Shown here: in pieces, positions 35,158 through 46,984 of the stretch
Position numbering within the stretch: the stretch's first letter is position 1
How the letters are laid out: every line of letters starts with the position of its first letter
The notes under the pieces: generated by a model
Told to the model about the DNA's origin: nothing
The model's input: the letters and a program-made list of their open reading frames with translations, nothing else
Databases searched by the model: none
Translations under genes and position numbers: made by a program
Assembly: GCA_030035585.1 (NCBI GenBank)
Contig: CM057464.1
Coordinates: 75,872,919 to 75,936,918 of the forward strand
Source: Dugong dugon
Taxonomy: Eukaryota; Chordata; Mammalia; Sirenia; Dugongidae
Length of the DNA stretch: 64,000 bases
Direction: 5' to 3'

Positions 35158-35699
35158 AGTGCTCTTCTCCTCTGGGTCTGCTAACAGGAAGGAGGATGAA
35201 TTTAGCAGGAAGGATGTTGTCTGGGGCCTCCACAAAGAGTCTGAGAATGGAATGAAAGGCAGAACCCAAAGACAGAGGAAACTTGGGTTCTGATAACATT
35301 GTTTGGGCCCCTGGGTCAAGTCTTGCCAGATATGGCCAGCTTCTGTCCTAAACTTTTAGTTACCTGAGCCAATAAATTGTCTTTTTATCTGTTGCTTTCA
35401 ACAAAAATGTTCTAGCTCATTCACTTCATGTGTTTTAATAGTACAGTAAAACAGCTACCTCCATGTACAGATACTATACTTCACTAATACAAAACAATAT
35501 GATATTGTTGTTTTTTCTTTTATAATTTTGTTTTTGTAGATATTTTAGATTCTTGGTTTATGTTGAGTTTAACTAAAACTTCCCCACACTTCACATTCAT
35601 TCTTGTTCAATTACATATTGTTTGTTTTCATCCTTTCTATCTGACAAAGTAATTCTGATCTTAATTTGGTAGCCCATGGTCTCATGTCACTTTCCTCAA

Positions 35700-36185
35700 A
35701 AACCATCAATGGCTCTCTTTGCCTATTAAATACCTTTCAAGTGTCAAGGACTTGAGATCTACCACAGTCTAGCAAACATGTTTCCACTCTGTTCTCTCAC
35801 TTGTATTTCACACTGTTTCTACCCCAAATATTTCTATAGTCGGATATAAGTGCTCACCATCCCTTCAGCCCTCCGCATTTTGCCACCTCATTGCTTTTGT
35901 TCATTTGTGTGCTCTCTCACCTCATCTCCATCAATTTCAATGATAAATTCCCTTCAGATTTTACCTCCTGTATGAAGGGGTCCTTAATTAACTCACCTTC
36001 TTACTAATTTTTCCCTAGTTCTGAATTACTGTATGGCTTGATAAACTCAATCAAGCAATCCTTAACCTTGCTTGTACAATTTCCTAGAATTAATCTTTAG
36101 CTTTTAAAACTCTGTATCTTACTCCACTGAGGATAAAAACCATGTCTTCTTCTCACCACAACATATAGTGATGACTATATTCTTC
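35700..36185 (+). repeat. Probable L2 fragment
   Basis: Pyrimidine-rich sense L2-like text: 'tgtttccactctgttctctc', 'ccacctcattgcttttgttc', 'cttcagattttacctcctg'. Strongly diverged. Confidence 0.45.
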
Positions 36186-36339
36186 CCTGAATCCTATCCA
36201 AAGGCTTAATAATCTCTCCCTCCTCAGGAATACTTTTGTGTTTATAGAAGGCAATACTCAATTATCACTTAATTCTGTATTGTACATGGTCTTTTATTTG
36301 ATCAAAGGGATGGTGTAGTTTATTCACAAGAAATGCAAA

Positions 36340-36545
36340 TACCAAGTAAACATTTATTGAGTTTCATCATGTACTGAGAACTCTGCTAGGCACTTTATGT
36401 GCGTTAACTCTGCTAGGCACTTTATGAGTGTTTACAACAAGCCTATGAGGGTAGTTTCTATTATTATTTCCAAGATCACACAGCTAATTAACTGGCTGAT
36501 CTAATTCTGGAACCCATGTCTGCCTAAGTTTCCATGTTCTTGCCT
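36340..36545 (-). repeat. MIR with a small internal tandem duplication
   Basis: Antisense MIR (aagtaaacatttattgag; aagcctatgagggtagttt; caagatcacacagctaatta). The segment aactctgctaggcactttatg is duplicated in tandem at about 36379-36427. Confidence 0.75.
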
Positions 36546-36943
36546 TAACCAAAATTCTATGCTGACACTGATGTTAATAAATTGGCTAAGCCAGCATTGC
36601 CATTGCATCTCTATGCTTTCTCAATCTTGGCACCTCTCACTATGGATGCCTCATCCCACCTGCTTGCCTTGTCCACTGTGGGTTGTATTGATCACAAAAA
36701 TCTATTTTATTAAAGGAAAGGCACGTATTAGGTTTAGTAGTAATTAGAAATAGAATCTGTAAGGTCAGGGGAGACATGGGAAAAAACAGACAAGATGAGG
36801 AGGATGAGGCTCTCCAGTGTTTACATTCCTGTGATTCAAGAGTAGAGAGAGCCAAGAAAACAGCTGAAGTTAAGCCAGGAGGAGGAGGTTCAACTATAAC
36901 TGAACTGTGTTAGCACTGTTCCTGGTTGTCTAGATTCCAGGAT

Positions 36944-37092
36944 CTAGTCTGGCTTAGTATGGAAGATCTGCTGAAACCTGTCCACCATGGGTGACCCTGC
37001 TGGTATTTGAAATACTGGAGGCATAGCTTCCAGCATCACAGCAACATGCAAGCCACCACACTACAACAAACTGACAGACACATGGCAACTAT
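36944..37092 (-). mobile_element. RTE LINE 5'-end fragment (copy A)
   Basis: On the minus strand this is the RTE start: ctgacagacacatgg side (5' tip at about 37086), then agtgtggtggcttgcatgtt, gaaataccagcagggtcacc, down to the loss of homology near 36944. Only the first ~150 bases are present. It abuts the tail of copy B. Confidence 0.8.
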
Positions 37093-37104
37093 GTGTATCT
37101 AGAT

Positions 37105-40100
37105 TGTTGTTGTTGTTGTTGTTAGGTGCCGTCAAGTTGGTTCCAACTCATAGCAACCCTGCGTATAACAGAACGAAACACTGCCTGGTCCTGTGCCATC
37201 CTCACAATAGTTATGCTTGAGCCTTATTGTTGTAACCACTATGTCAATCCATCTAGTTGAAGGTCTTCCTCTTTTTTTGCAGACCCTCTACTTTACCAAG
37301 CATGATGTCCTTTTCCAGGGACTGGTCCCTCCTGATAGTATGTCCAAAGTACATGAGATGAAGTCTTGCCATCTTTGCTTCTGAAGAGCATTCTGGCTTT
37401 ACTTCTTCCAAGACAGATTTGTTCATTCTTCTGGCACTCCATGGTATATTCAATATTCTTCACCAACACCATAATTCAAAGACATCAATTCTTCTTTGTC
37501 TTCCTTATTTATTGTCAGCTCTCACATGCATATGAGGCAGTTGAAAATACCATGTCTTGGGTCAGGTGCACCTTAGTCCTTAAAGTGACATCTTTGCTTT
37601 TTAACACTTTAACGGGTCTTTGTAACAGATTTGCCCAATGCAATTTGTCATTTGCTTTCTTGACTGCTGCTTCCATGGACATTGATTGTGGATCCAAGTA
37701 AAATGAAATCCTTGACAACTTTAATATTTTCTTCATTTATCATGATGTTGCTTATTGGTCCATTTGTGAGGATTTTTGTTTTCTTTATGTTGAGGTGTAA
37801 TCCATACTGATGGCTGTAGTCTTTGATCTTCATCAGTAAGTGCTTCAAGTCATCTTCCCTTTCAGCAAGCAAGGTTGTGTCATCTGCATAACGGAGGTTG
37901 TTAATGAGTCTTCCTCCAATCCTGATGCCCCATTCTTCTTCATATAGTCCAGCTTCTTGGATTATTTACTCAGCATACAGATTGAATAAATATGGTGAAA
38001 GGATACAACCCTGACAAACACCTTTCTTGATTTTAAACCACGCAGTATCCCCTTGTTCTGTTCAAATGACTGCCTCCTGGTCTATGTACAGGTTCCTCAT
38101 GAGCACAATCAAGCATTCTGGAATTCCCATTCTTTGCAATGTTATCCATAATTTGTTATGATCCACACAGTGGAATGCCTTTGTATAGTCAATGAAACAC
38201 AGGTAAACATCTTTCTGGTATTCTCTGCTTTCAGCCAAGATCCATCTAACAGCAATGATATCCCTCGTTCCATGTCCTCTTCTGAATCCAGCTTGAATTT
38301 CTGGCAGTTCCCTGTCAGACTGCAACCACTTTTGAATTATCTTCAGCAAAATTTTACTTGCATGTGATATTAATGATACCGTTTGATAATTTCCACATTC
38401 TGTTGGATCACCTTTCTTTGGAATGGGCACAAATATGGATCTCTTCCAGTTCGTTGGCCAGGTAAATGTCTTCCAAATTTCTTGGCATAGACAAATGAAC
38501 ACCTCCAGGGCTGCATCTGTTTGTTGAGACATCTCAATGGTATTCCATTAATTCCTGGAGCCTTGTTTTTTGCCAGTGCCTTTAGTGCAGCTTGGATGTC
38601 TTCCTTCAATGCCATCTATTCTTGATTGGATGTTACCTCCTGAAATGGTTGGACATCACCAATTCTTTTTGAATCAGTGACACTGTGTATTCCTTCCATC
38701 TTCTTTTGATGCTTCCTGCATCATTTAGTATTTTTCCTGTAGGAATCCTTCAGTATTGCAACTTGAGGCTTGAACTTTTTCTTCAGTTCTTTCAGCTTGA
38801 GAAATGGTAGGCTGTTCTTCTCTTTTGGTTTTCTATTTCCATGTTTTTGCACATGTCATTGTAATACTTTGTTTTCTCGAGCTGTACTTTGAAATCTTCT
38901 GTTCAGCTCTTTTACATCATTTCTTCCATTCGTTTTAGCTAGTCTACATTCAAGAGCAAGTTTACAAGTCTCCTCTGACATCTATTTTCGTCTTTTCTTT
39001 CCTGTCTTTTCGATGGCTTTTTGCTTTCTTCATGTATGACGTCCTTGATGTCATCCCACAACTTGTCTGGTCTTCAGTCATTACGTTAGTGTTCAATGTG
39101 TCAAATCTCTTCTTGAGATGGTCTCTAAATTCAAGGTTGTTTTTTGGCTCTCATGGTCTTGTTTTACTTTTCATATGAGCAACTGATGGACTGTTACACA
39201 GTAGGCCCCTGGCCTTGTTCGAACTAATGATATTGAGCTTCTCCATTGCCTCTTTCCACAGATGTAGTCGATTTAATTCCTGTTTATTCCATCTGGCAAG
39301 GTCCACATGTATAGTCACCATTTATGTTGTTGAAAAAAGGTATTTTCAATGAATAAGTCATTGGTCTTACAAAATTCTATCGTGGTATCTGGAGTCATTT
39401 CTGTCACCAAGTCCATATTTTCCAACCACCGGTCCTTTTTCTTTGTTTCCAACCTTGGCATTTCAATCACCAGCGATTATCAATGCATCTTGATTACTTG
39501 TTTGATCAATTTCAGACTGCATACGTTCGTAAAAATCTTCAATTTCTTCATCTTTGGCTTTAGTGGTTGGTGCGTAAATTTGAATAATAGTCATATTAAC
39601 TGTTCTTCCTTGTAGGTGTATGGATATTATCCTATCACTGACAGTGTTGTACTTCAGGACAGATCTTGGAATGTTCTTTTTGATGATGAATGCAACATCA
39701 TTCCTCTTCATTTTGTCATTCCTGACATAGTAGACAATATAATTGTCCAATTCAGAATGGCCAATACCAGTCCATTTCAGCTCACTAATGCCTAGGATGT
39801 TGATCTTTATGCATTCCATTTCATTTTGACGACTTCCAATTTTCCTAGATTCACACTTTGTACATTCCTCGTTCAGAGTATCTAAGGATGTTTGCAGCTG
39901 TTCTTCTCATTTTGAGTTGTGTCACATCAGTAAATGAAGGTCCTGAGAGCTTTACTCTATCCATGTCATTAAGGTTGGCTGTACTTTGAGTGCCTTCCAA
40001 CCTGAGGGGCTCATCTTCAGGTGCTATATCAGACAGTGTTCTGATGCTATTCATAACGTTTTCATAGGCCAGTTTTTTCAGAAGTAGACTGCCAGGTCCT

Positions 40101-40247
40101 TCTTGCTAGTCTGTCTTAATGTGGAAGCGCCACTGAAACATGTCCACCAGTGGTGACCCTGCTGGTATATACCAGTGGCAAAGCTTCCAGTATCACAGCA
40201 ACACGCAAACCACCACAGTACCACAAAATGATAGACGAGTGGTGGTG
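37105..40247 (-). mobile_element. Near full-length RTE LINE (copy B)
   Basis: About 3.14 kb on the minus strand, from the 5' tip near 40247 to the (gtt)n tail at 37105-37121. The order is 5' leader, apurinic-type endonuclease (about 39820-39460), linker, reverse transcriptase (about 38620-37800), C-terminal tail, 3' UTR. The length matches a complete RTE/BovB unit. Flanked by imperfect 12-bp repeats gtgtatctagat (37093-37104) and gtgtacatagat (40245-40256), which may be target duplications or junction remnants of a tandem. Confidence 0.9.
37253..39850 (-). pseudogene. RTE ORF: endonuclease-reverse transcriptase, broken
   Basis: Endonuclease part 39463-39819 reads LGISELKWTGIGHSELDNY and ends at ALIIAGD, both typical of the AP-endonuclease fold. 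The RT part includes DWKRS-like and 'IPKKGDPTECGNYQTVSLI' residues near 38440-38380, 'CFIDYTKAFHCVDHNKL' near 38200-38150, and the YADD catalytic box near 37878-37892. Frameshifts and stops split the ORF into pieces (38370-38615, 38062-38532, 37648-37872, 37515-37736, 37253-37453), so the copy is dead. In life it would drive target-primed reverse transcription of itself and of AfroSINE RNAs. Confidence 0.88.
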
Positions 40248-40256
40248 TACATAGAT

Positions 40257-41392
40257 GTTGTTAGGTGCCTTCGACTCGGTTCTGACTTGTAGTGACCCTA
40301 TGTACAATAGAATGAAACACTGCCCGGTCCTGAGCGATCCTCATAATTGTTGTTATGCTTGAGCATATTGTTGCTGCCACTGTATCAATCCATCTCCTTG
40401 AGGGTCTTCCTCTCTTTTGCTGACCCTCTACTTTACCAAGCATGATGTCCTTTTCCAGGGGCTGGTCCTTCCGGATAACATGACCAAAGTATGTGAAACA
40501 AAGTCTTGCCATTTCTGTCTCTAAGGAGCATTCTGGGTGTACTTCTTCCAAGACAGATCTGTTCATTCTTCTGGCAGTCCATGGTATATTCAATATTCTT
40601 CACCAGTACCATAATTTCAAGGTCGTCAATTCTTCTTTGTTCTTCCTTATTCATTCTCCAGCTTTCACATGCATGGAGGCACTTGAAAACACCATGGGTT
40701 GGGTCAGGCATGCTTTAGTCCTTAAAGTGAAATCTTTGCTTTTTAGCACTTTAAAGAGGTCTTTTGCAGCGAATTTTCCCAGTGCAGTACGTCATTTAAT
40801 TTCCTGACTGCTGCATTCGTGGGCGTTGATTGTGGATCCAAGTAAAACGAAATCCTTGACAACCTCAATCTTTTCTCTGTTTATCATAATGTTGCTTATT
40901 GGTCCAGTTGTGAGGATTTTTGTTGTCTTTATGTTGAGGTGTAATCCATACTGAAGGCTGTAGTCCTTGATCTTCATCAGTAAGTGCTTCAAGTCGTCTT
41001 CCCTTTCAGCAAGCAAGGTTGTGTCATCTGCATAACAGAGGTTGTTGATGAGTCTTCCTCCAATCCTGATGCCCCATTCTTCTTCATGTGGTCCATTTTC
41101 TCAGATTATTTGCTAAGCATACAGAATGAATAAGTATGGTGAAAGGATACAACCCTGACATACACCTTTCCTGACTTTAAACTACACAGTATCCCCTTGT
41201 TCTGTCTGAACGACGGTCTCTTGGTCCAGGTACTGGATCCCCATGAGCACAATTAAGTGTTCTGGAATTCCCACTCTTTGTAATGTTATCCATAATTTGT
41301 TATGATCCACACAGTTGAATGCCTTTGCATAGTCAGTGAAACACCGGTAAACATGTTTCTGGTATTCTCTGCTTTCATGCAGGATCTATATA
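40257..41392 (-). mobile_element. RTE LINE, 5' truncated (copy C)
   Basis: Minus-strand RTE 3' third, from gttgttaggtgccttcgact at 40257 to about 41392 (gctttcatgcaggatct), upstream of a short ta/ca-rich run. Keeps the YADD box (about 41033-41020) and C-terminal region; the ORF is broken. Its tail is separated by only ~9 bp from the 5' tip of copy B. Confidence 0.9.
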
Positions 41393-41394
41393 GA

Positions 41395-42540
41395 TAGACA
41401 TACACATATATTTGTTGTATAAGCATAGAAAAAATTTGGGGAGGATACATTGCTTTATCCATCAGTGTATTGTTTATCTTTGTGATGAGGTAACTATTCC
41501 TTTTGCAATGTAAACTTTTGCAGTTAGGATAAAAATGTTATATGGGGGGAAGACAACTTTCTTTTTGGGAAAAATGGTAGAAATAATAATACTTCTTTCA
41601 TTTCCTGAGGAGCTACTGTAAGCTAGGCATATATTACCTCATTTACCCCTCACCATCACTGTACAAGGCTGTGTTATGTGTCATGTTCATTTTGCATATG
41701 GGACTCAGTTAAGTTATTGTATTTTTATCAATTTTAAGATAAAACTTTTTAAAAAATAACTTTGAAATTTGTATAACGTTTAATTGCTGGATGTCTGAGA
41801 TTTGATAAAATAAGGTAAGTTGCATTGTTTAAGTATTAGATATAATGTTCAAACCCATGGTTGAATTGCCTGTAAATATTGTGCTTTTCTCCATTAAATT
41901 GCATTATCTTTTGTAACAAAAGCAGACTTTTGTTCCTTCTCCAAGTTTTCCTTCTCTCTCTCTTAAACACACACGCAAACACACTTTTTTTTAACTCTCT
42001 TTCTCACATGTGCTTACATCTCAGTCCAAACTAAAAGTATCATGCTTGTAAGATGCTCTGCCTTATGTTCAAGCCTTATGCTTGTTTTGAGTTTAGTCAT
42101 GGTGAGCTTCATCTGTCTAACTGATATGTGTTAGCCTTTTAAGACTAATTGCTAAGTTAATCACTGAATAAATTCTGTGCAATTCCGTTTTAACCGCGCT
42201 TTAGAATGGTTTGACCTGATATTGGAGAAGAAACTAGTTGTCATTCTTGTATGTTTGGTTAATTGGTCATTAATTCTGACAAATACAATAATGGTGTTTT
42301 TCTTTCTCTTGGGTGAGTTAGATGCCCTGGGCCAGTTTTTCTCAAATTGAGTACACAGCATGATAAACCTGACGTATCTCCTTGAAGCATCAATTTTACT
42401 TGAAGATTGGGGGAAGCAGGACTTTGAAATATGTAGAAGAAAATATTTTAAATAGTTTTTAATGTTAAAAACAAATGAGACTATCATGGAATAAAACAAA
42501 ATATCCATATTATCTCTTCAAAAATGCATTGTGGTAAAAA
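41395..42540. other. Gene-free stretch with a possible MIR
   Basis: 41590-41710 resembles antisense MIR (aggagctactgtaagctagg). 42330-42430 is faintly reminiscent of a MER5-type hAT fragment. Otherwise nothing recognisable. Confidence 0.4.
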
Positions 42541-42544
42541 ATAT

Positions 42545-43025
42545 ATATCAAAAAACTTTACTATTTTAACCATTTTAAAATGTAAAATTAAACCCACTGC
42601 TGTCCAGTCGATTCTGACTCATAGCCACCCTACAAGACAGAGTAGAACTGTTCCATAGGGTTTTCAAAGCTGTAAATTTTTGTGGAAGCAGTCTGCCACA
42701 TCTTTCTCCTGTGGAGCAGCTGGTGGGTTTGAACCACCGACCTTTTGGTTAGCAGCCTAGAACTTAACCACTGCACCACCAGCACTCCCATAAAGTGTAA
42801 AATTAAGTGGTATTAATTACATTCAGCATGTTGTACAACCACCACTACTATCTATTTTCAAAGTTTTTTCATCACTTCAAACAGAAACTCACTACTGCTT
42901 TAAGCAATAACCCCCCATTTCCACTACTACCCTAGTCCCTGGTAACCACTAATAACCTCTTTTCTCCGTGCATTCACCTATTCTAGATATTTCATATAAG
43001 TAGAATCATACACTATTTGTCCCAT
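42545..43025 (-). repeat. Old L1M 3' region, interrupted by a SINE
   Basis: Antisense L1M text continues on both sides of the SINE: 'taaccattttaaaatg' before; 'cagcatgttgtacaacc', 'ccctggtaaccactaataac' and 'catataagtagaatcataca' after. Confidence 0.75.
42593..42789 (-). repeat. AfroSINE (long form)
   Basis: Antisense copy with near-identical flanks taaaatgtaaaattaa (about 42577-42592) and taaagtgtaaaattaa (about 42791-42806). Confidence 0.93.
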
Positions 43026-43059
43026 ATCTATCTTTAATGTAAAACTTAAATGAAATTTT

Positions 43060-44125
43060 GAGCTGGTGGTAGACTACTCATGGCAACCTGTGTTCACAGG
43101 TTTGAAACAAGCTTTAAATCCTAGCTCTAACACTTTCTAGCTGTGTATCCTTGGGCAAGTTATTTATTTATTTTTTAATATATTTTTTTTATTGTACTTC
43201 GGGTGAGGGCTTACAGAACAAATAGTTTCTCATGAAACAATAGTACACATATTGTTTTATGACATTGGTTAACAACCTCACGACATGTCAGCCCTCTCCC
43301 TTCTTGACCTTTTTTTTTGGTGAAAATATACATAGCCCAAAATACAACATTTCAAAAATTTCTACATGCACAGTTCAGTGACATTGACTATGCTCTTCCG
43401 TTGTGCTGCTATTCTCACTTTAGATGAAGGTTTACAGAACAAAATAGTTTCTCATTAAACAGTTAGTATGCATGTAGCCCTATGACAATGGTTAACAACC
43501 CCACAACACATCAACACTATCCTTACTCAACCTTGGATTCCCTATCACCAGCTTTCCTGTCCCCTTCTGCCTTCCAGTCCTTGTCCCTGGACTGCTGTGC
43601 CTCATTAGTCCTATTTGGTTTTATGGGGCTGTCCACTCCCCGGCTGAACGGTGAACCTTGGAAAAGACTTCACCACTGAGCTAAAAGGGTGTCTGGGGGC
43701 CATACTCCCAGGGTTTCTCCAGTCTCCTTTAGGCCAGTAAATCTGGTCTTTTTTTTTTTGTGAGTTAGAATTTTGTTCTGTATCCTTCTCCAGCTCTGTC
43801 CAGAAGCCTTTGTTGTGATCCTGGTCAGAGCATTCAGTGGTGGTAGCTGGGCACCATCTAGCTGTACTGGACTCAGTCTGGTGGAGGCCTTGGTAGCTGT
43901 GATCCATTAGTCCTTCGGACTAATCTTTCACTTGTATCCTGTTCTCTTCACACTCCCTGGGCAAGTTATTTAACCTCTGTGCCTCAGTGTTCTCATCCAT
44001 AAAAATGGGAATAATAACGTCATAATACCTCCCATATAGGGTTACCATGAGAATTAAATGATGAGTACATGTTAAATGTTAGAATAGTGTCTGGTAGTAG
44101 CAAACTCTCAGTGATGTTAGCTATT
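43060..44125 (+). repeat. MIR split by an L1 insertion
   Basis: MIR sense halves at 43060-43166 (ctagctctaacactttctag; ctgtgtatccttgggcaag) and 43958-44125 (cctctgtgcctcagtgttct; gggttaccatgagaatta). Confidence 0.85.
43167..43957 (-). mobile_element. L1 3' end, 5' truncated, in MIR
   Basis: Starts with a T-rich run (antisense poly(A)), then two partly repeated 3'-UTR units (tacagaacaaatagtttctc at about 43212; tacagaacaaaatagtttct at about 43432), then 3'-UTR sequence related to 50280-50800. A perfect 15-bp target duplication, tgggcaagttattta, lies at 43152-43166 and 43958-43972. Confidence 0.93.
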
Positions 44126-44134
44126 TTCATTATT

Positions 44135-45100
44135 ATTTATACTTCTATATGTCCCAGTGGTTCTTCTTTTATTATTCTTTTTTGTTGAGGCTTAGTGCAA
44201 AAGTTCAAGAAGCCCTGCCTTCGTTTTTCCCCTGGATTCTCTCCAGTATGCTGTACTTGCCTCTCTTCTGTTGGTCTTTCATAATGTTTCAGGAATGCAC
44301 TGTTTTTCTTTTCTATCCTTCTTCTTTTTTCCAGCACCACCAAAAACAAAGAGTAGCTGTTTTAGGAATTTGGGGAATGGAGGTGAATGACTCTCAGTTT
44401 CACTCACATTTAAAATGAAATAGCCTAATAATTGAGAATGACATGACACAGTTAAGATTTCGGAGGCAGAAAAGTGAAGCGTTTCAAAGCCTCAACTCCC
44501 TCTCAAAGCATGACATGTACTCACTGGTCATAAATATGAAGTCTGTAGTCGAAACTTGCTCTTGTAAGACTTGGGTTATGTGCTGTCTCATTTAGTTATG
44601 GCTCATCTGGGAATGAATTTTCTGACGCAAATGAGGTTAAAAAAAAAAAAAGCATAGTGTCTCTTTATTTGGTTAACACTATTTCTGCACTTCATTTTTC
44701 CTTGTCAGCTTTAAAAGAGAAGAAAAGCAAAGCACTCTGCTAAAACTTGGCAGTAGAATTTCAGTGAGCAAAAATTCTCCTCCTACAACAATATTTGAAG
44801 TGGCTGCACAGTGAGGGCTCCGTAGGCCATTTCTGATGCATCTGGGTACCATCTTACGCAAACCCAGCAAAGTCTGAGAGCCTGGAAGCCACAGGAAAGA
44901 TCAGAGAGGACAAGAGAGTACCTGTCCCCCACTCCTTCTTTCCTCTTCCATCTAATATTATCTTTGGCTCAATAGTTCAGGAATCAGAAGGCAACTACTC
45001 CAATTTACCATTGACACTGCTGGACTCTACTTTGCCATCTCCTCCACAGCTAGGCAAAACCTAAACACTTGGAGGGCAAAATGCAGGGTAAGAGGAACCT
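44135..45100. other. Gene-free stretch
   Basis: No recognisable repeat or gene; A-run at about 44639-44652. Confidence 0.4.
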
Positions 45101-45112
45101 AACAGAATGGAA

Positions 45113-46290
45113 CCAATAGTATTGAAAGAAGAAGTTCAAGCTGCACTGAACACATTGGTGGAAACTAAGGCTCCAGGAATTGAAGGAATACCAATTGAGA
45201 TGTTTCAACAAACAGATGCAGCGCTTGATGTGCTCACTCATCTATATCAAGAAATTTGGAAGACAGCTACCTGGCCAACCGACTGGAAGAGGTCCGTGTT
45301 TGTGCCCATTCCAAAGAAAGGTGATACAACAGAATGCAGAAATTATCGAATAACATCATTACTATCATACACAAGTAAAATTTTGCTGAAGATCATTCAA
45401 AAGTGGTTGCCACAGTACATGACAGGGAACTGCCAGAAATTCAAGCTGGATTCAGAAGAGGACCTGGAATGAGGGATATCATTGCTGTTGTAAGATGGAT
45501 CTTGGCTGAAAGCAGAGAATACCAGAAAGATGTTTACCTGTGTTTCATTGACTATGCAAAGGCATTCGACTTGTGGTTTATAACAAATTATGGATAACAT
45601 TGCAAAGAACGGGAATTCCAGAACACTTGATTGTGCTCATGAGGAACCTATACATAGATCAAGAGGTAGTCTTTAGAACAGAACAAGGGGATGCTGCATG
45701 GTTTAAAGTCAGGAAAGGTGTGCATCAGGGTTGTATTCTTTCACCATATTTATTCAGTCTGTATGTTGAGCATATAATTTGAGAAACTCAACTATATGAA
45801 GAAGAATGGGGTATCAGGATTGGAGGAAGACTCATTAACAACCCACATTATGCAGATGACAGAACCTTGCTTGCTGAAAGGGAAGAGGACTTGAAGCACT
45901 TACTGATAAAGATCAAAGACTACAGCCATCAGTATAGATTACACCTCAACATAAAGAAAACAAAAATCTTCACAAATGGACCAATAAGCAACATCATGAG
46001 AAAAGAAAAAAATTGAAGTTGTCAAGGATTTCATTTTACTTGGATCCACAATCAACGTCCATGGAAGGAGCAGTCAGGAAATCAAATGACACATTGCACT
46101 GGGCAAATCTATTGCAAATGACCTCTTTAAAGTATTAAAAAGCAAAGATGTCACTTTGAGGACTAAGGTGTGCCTGACCCAAGCCATGATGTTTTCAGTC
46201 ACCTCGTATACATGAGAAAGCTGCACGATGAATAAGGAAGAACAAAGAAGAATTGATGCCTTTGAATTATGGTGTTGGTGAAGAATACTG
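45113..46290 (+). pseudogene. RTE reverse-transcriptase remnant
   Basis: Readable RT blocks: KAPGIEGIPIEMFQQTDAAL (about 45167-45226), FVPIPKKGDTTECRNYRI (about 45299-45352), YLCFIDYAKAFD (about 45535-45570), KGVHQGCILSPYLFSLY (about 45714-45764) and the catalytic YADD box near 45847-45860. Several frame changes and a stop after the ILSPYLFSLYVEHII block inactivate it. Confidence 0.9.
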
Positions 46291-46642
46291 AATATATCAG
46301 ACTGCCAGAAGAGCTAACAAGTCTGTCTTGAAAGAAGTACAGCCAGAGTGCTCCTTGGAAGCAAGGATGGTGAGACTTTATCTCACATACTTTGGATATG
46401 TTATCAGCAGGGACCAGTCCCTGAAGAAGGACATCATACTTGGTAAGATAGAGAGTCAGGGAAAAAGAGGAAGACCCTCGACGAGATGAATTGACACAGT
46501 GGCTGCAATAAATAATGAGCTCAAACATAGCAATGATTGTGAGAATGGTGCAGGACTGGGCAGTATTTCTTTCTGTTGTACATAGGGTCATTATGAGTTG
46601 GAACCAACTTAACAGCACCTAACAACAACAATAACAACAGAG
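45113..46642 (+). mobile_element. RTE LINE, 5' truncated
   Basis: About 1.5 kb on the plus strand, starting within the region before the RT domain and ending cagcacctaacaacaacaataac. Flanked by gaatggaa at 45105-45112 and 46643-46650. Confidence 0.92.
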
Positions 46643-46650
46643 GAATGGAA

Positions 46651-46866
46651 AAAGAGCCCTGGTAGCACAGTGGTTAAGCACTTAGCTGCTAACTGAAAGG
46701 TGAGCGGTTTGAACCCATCAACCACTCCACTGGAGAAAGAAGTGACAGTCTGCTTCCATAAAGATTACAGACTTGGAAACCCTATGGGGCAGTTCTGCTC
46801 TGTCCTATAGGGTCGCTATGAATTGGAATCAACTCGATGGCAGTGGGTTTGGTTTGGTTTGGAAGG
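46651..46866 (+). repeat. AfroSINE (long form) at the RTE's target site
   Basis: Head agagccctggtagcacagtg, body gtgacagtctgcttccataa, tail ggtcgctatgaattggaatc. Flanked by gaatggaa (46643-46650) and gaatggag (46867-46874). Confidence 0.93.
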
Positions 46867-46984
46867 GAATGGAGAGCAGTGAGGACTGACCCACCTTTGG
46901 TATTTCCCCTCCCCCATAACTATTTAGGCTCATGATTTTTGTACCTGGAAATGAAGGCATATGAGTATTGACTATAACTGATAT

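Larger units (their letters stand above)
34606..35168 (+). repeat. Cluster of three AfroSINEs with four copies of one target repeat
   Basis: agtgctcttct occurs at 34606-34616, 34774-34784 and 35158-35168, and as agcgctcttct at 34931-34941. Each interval between adjacent copies holds one AfroSINE in the same orientation. Confidence 0.93.
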
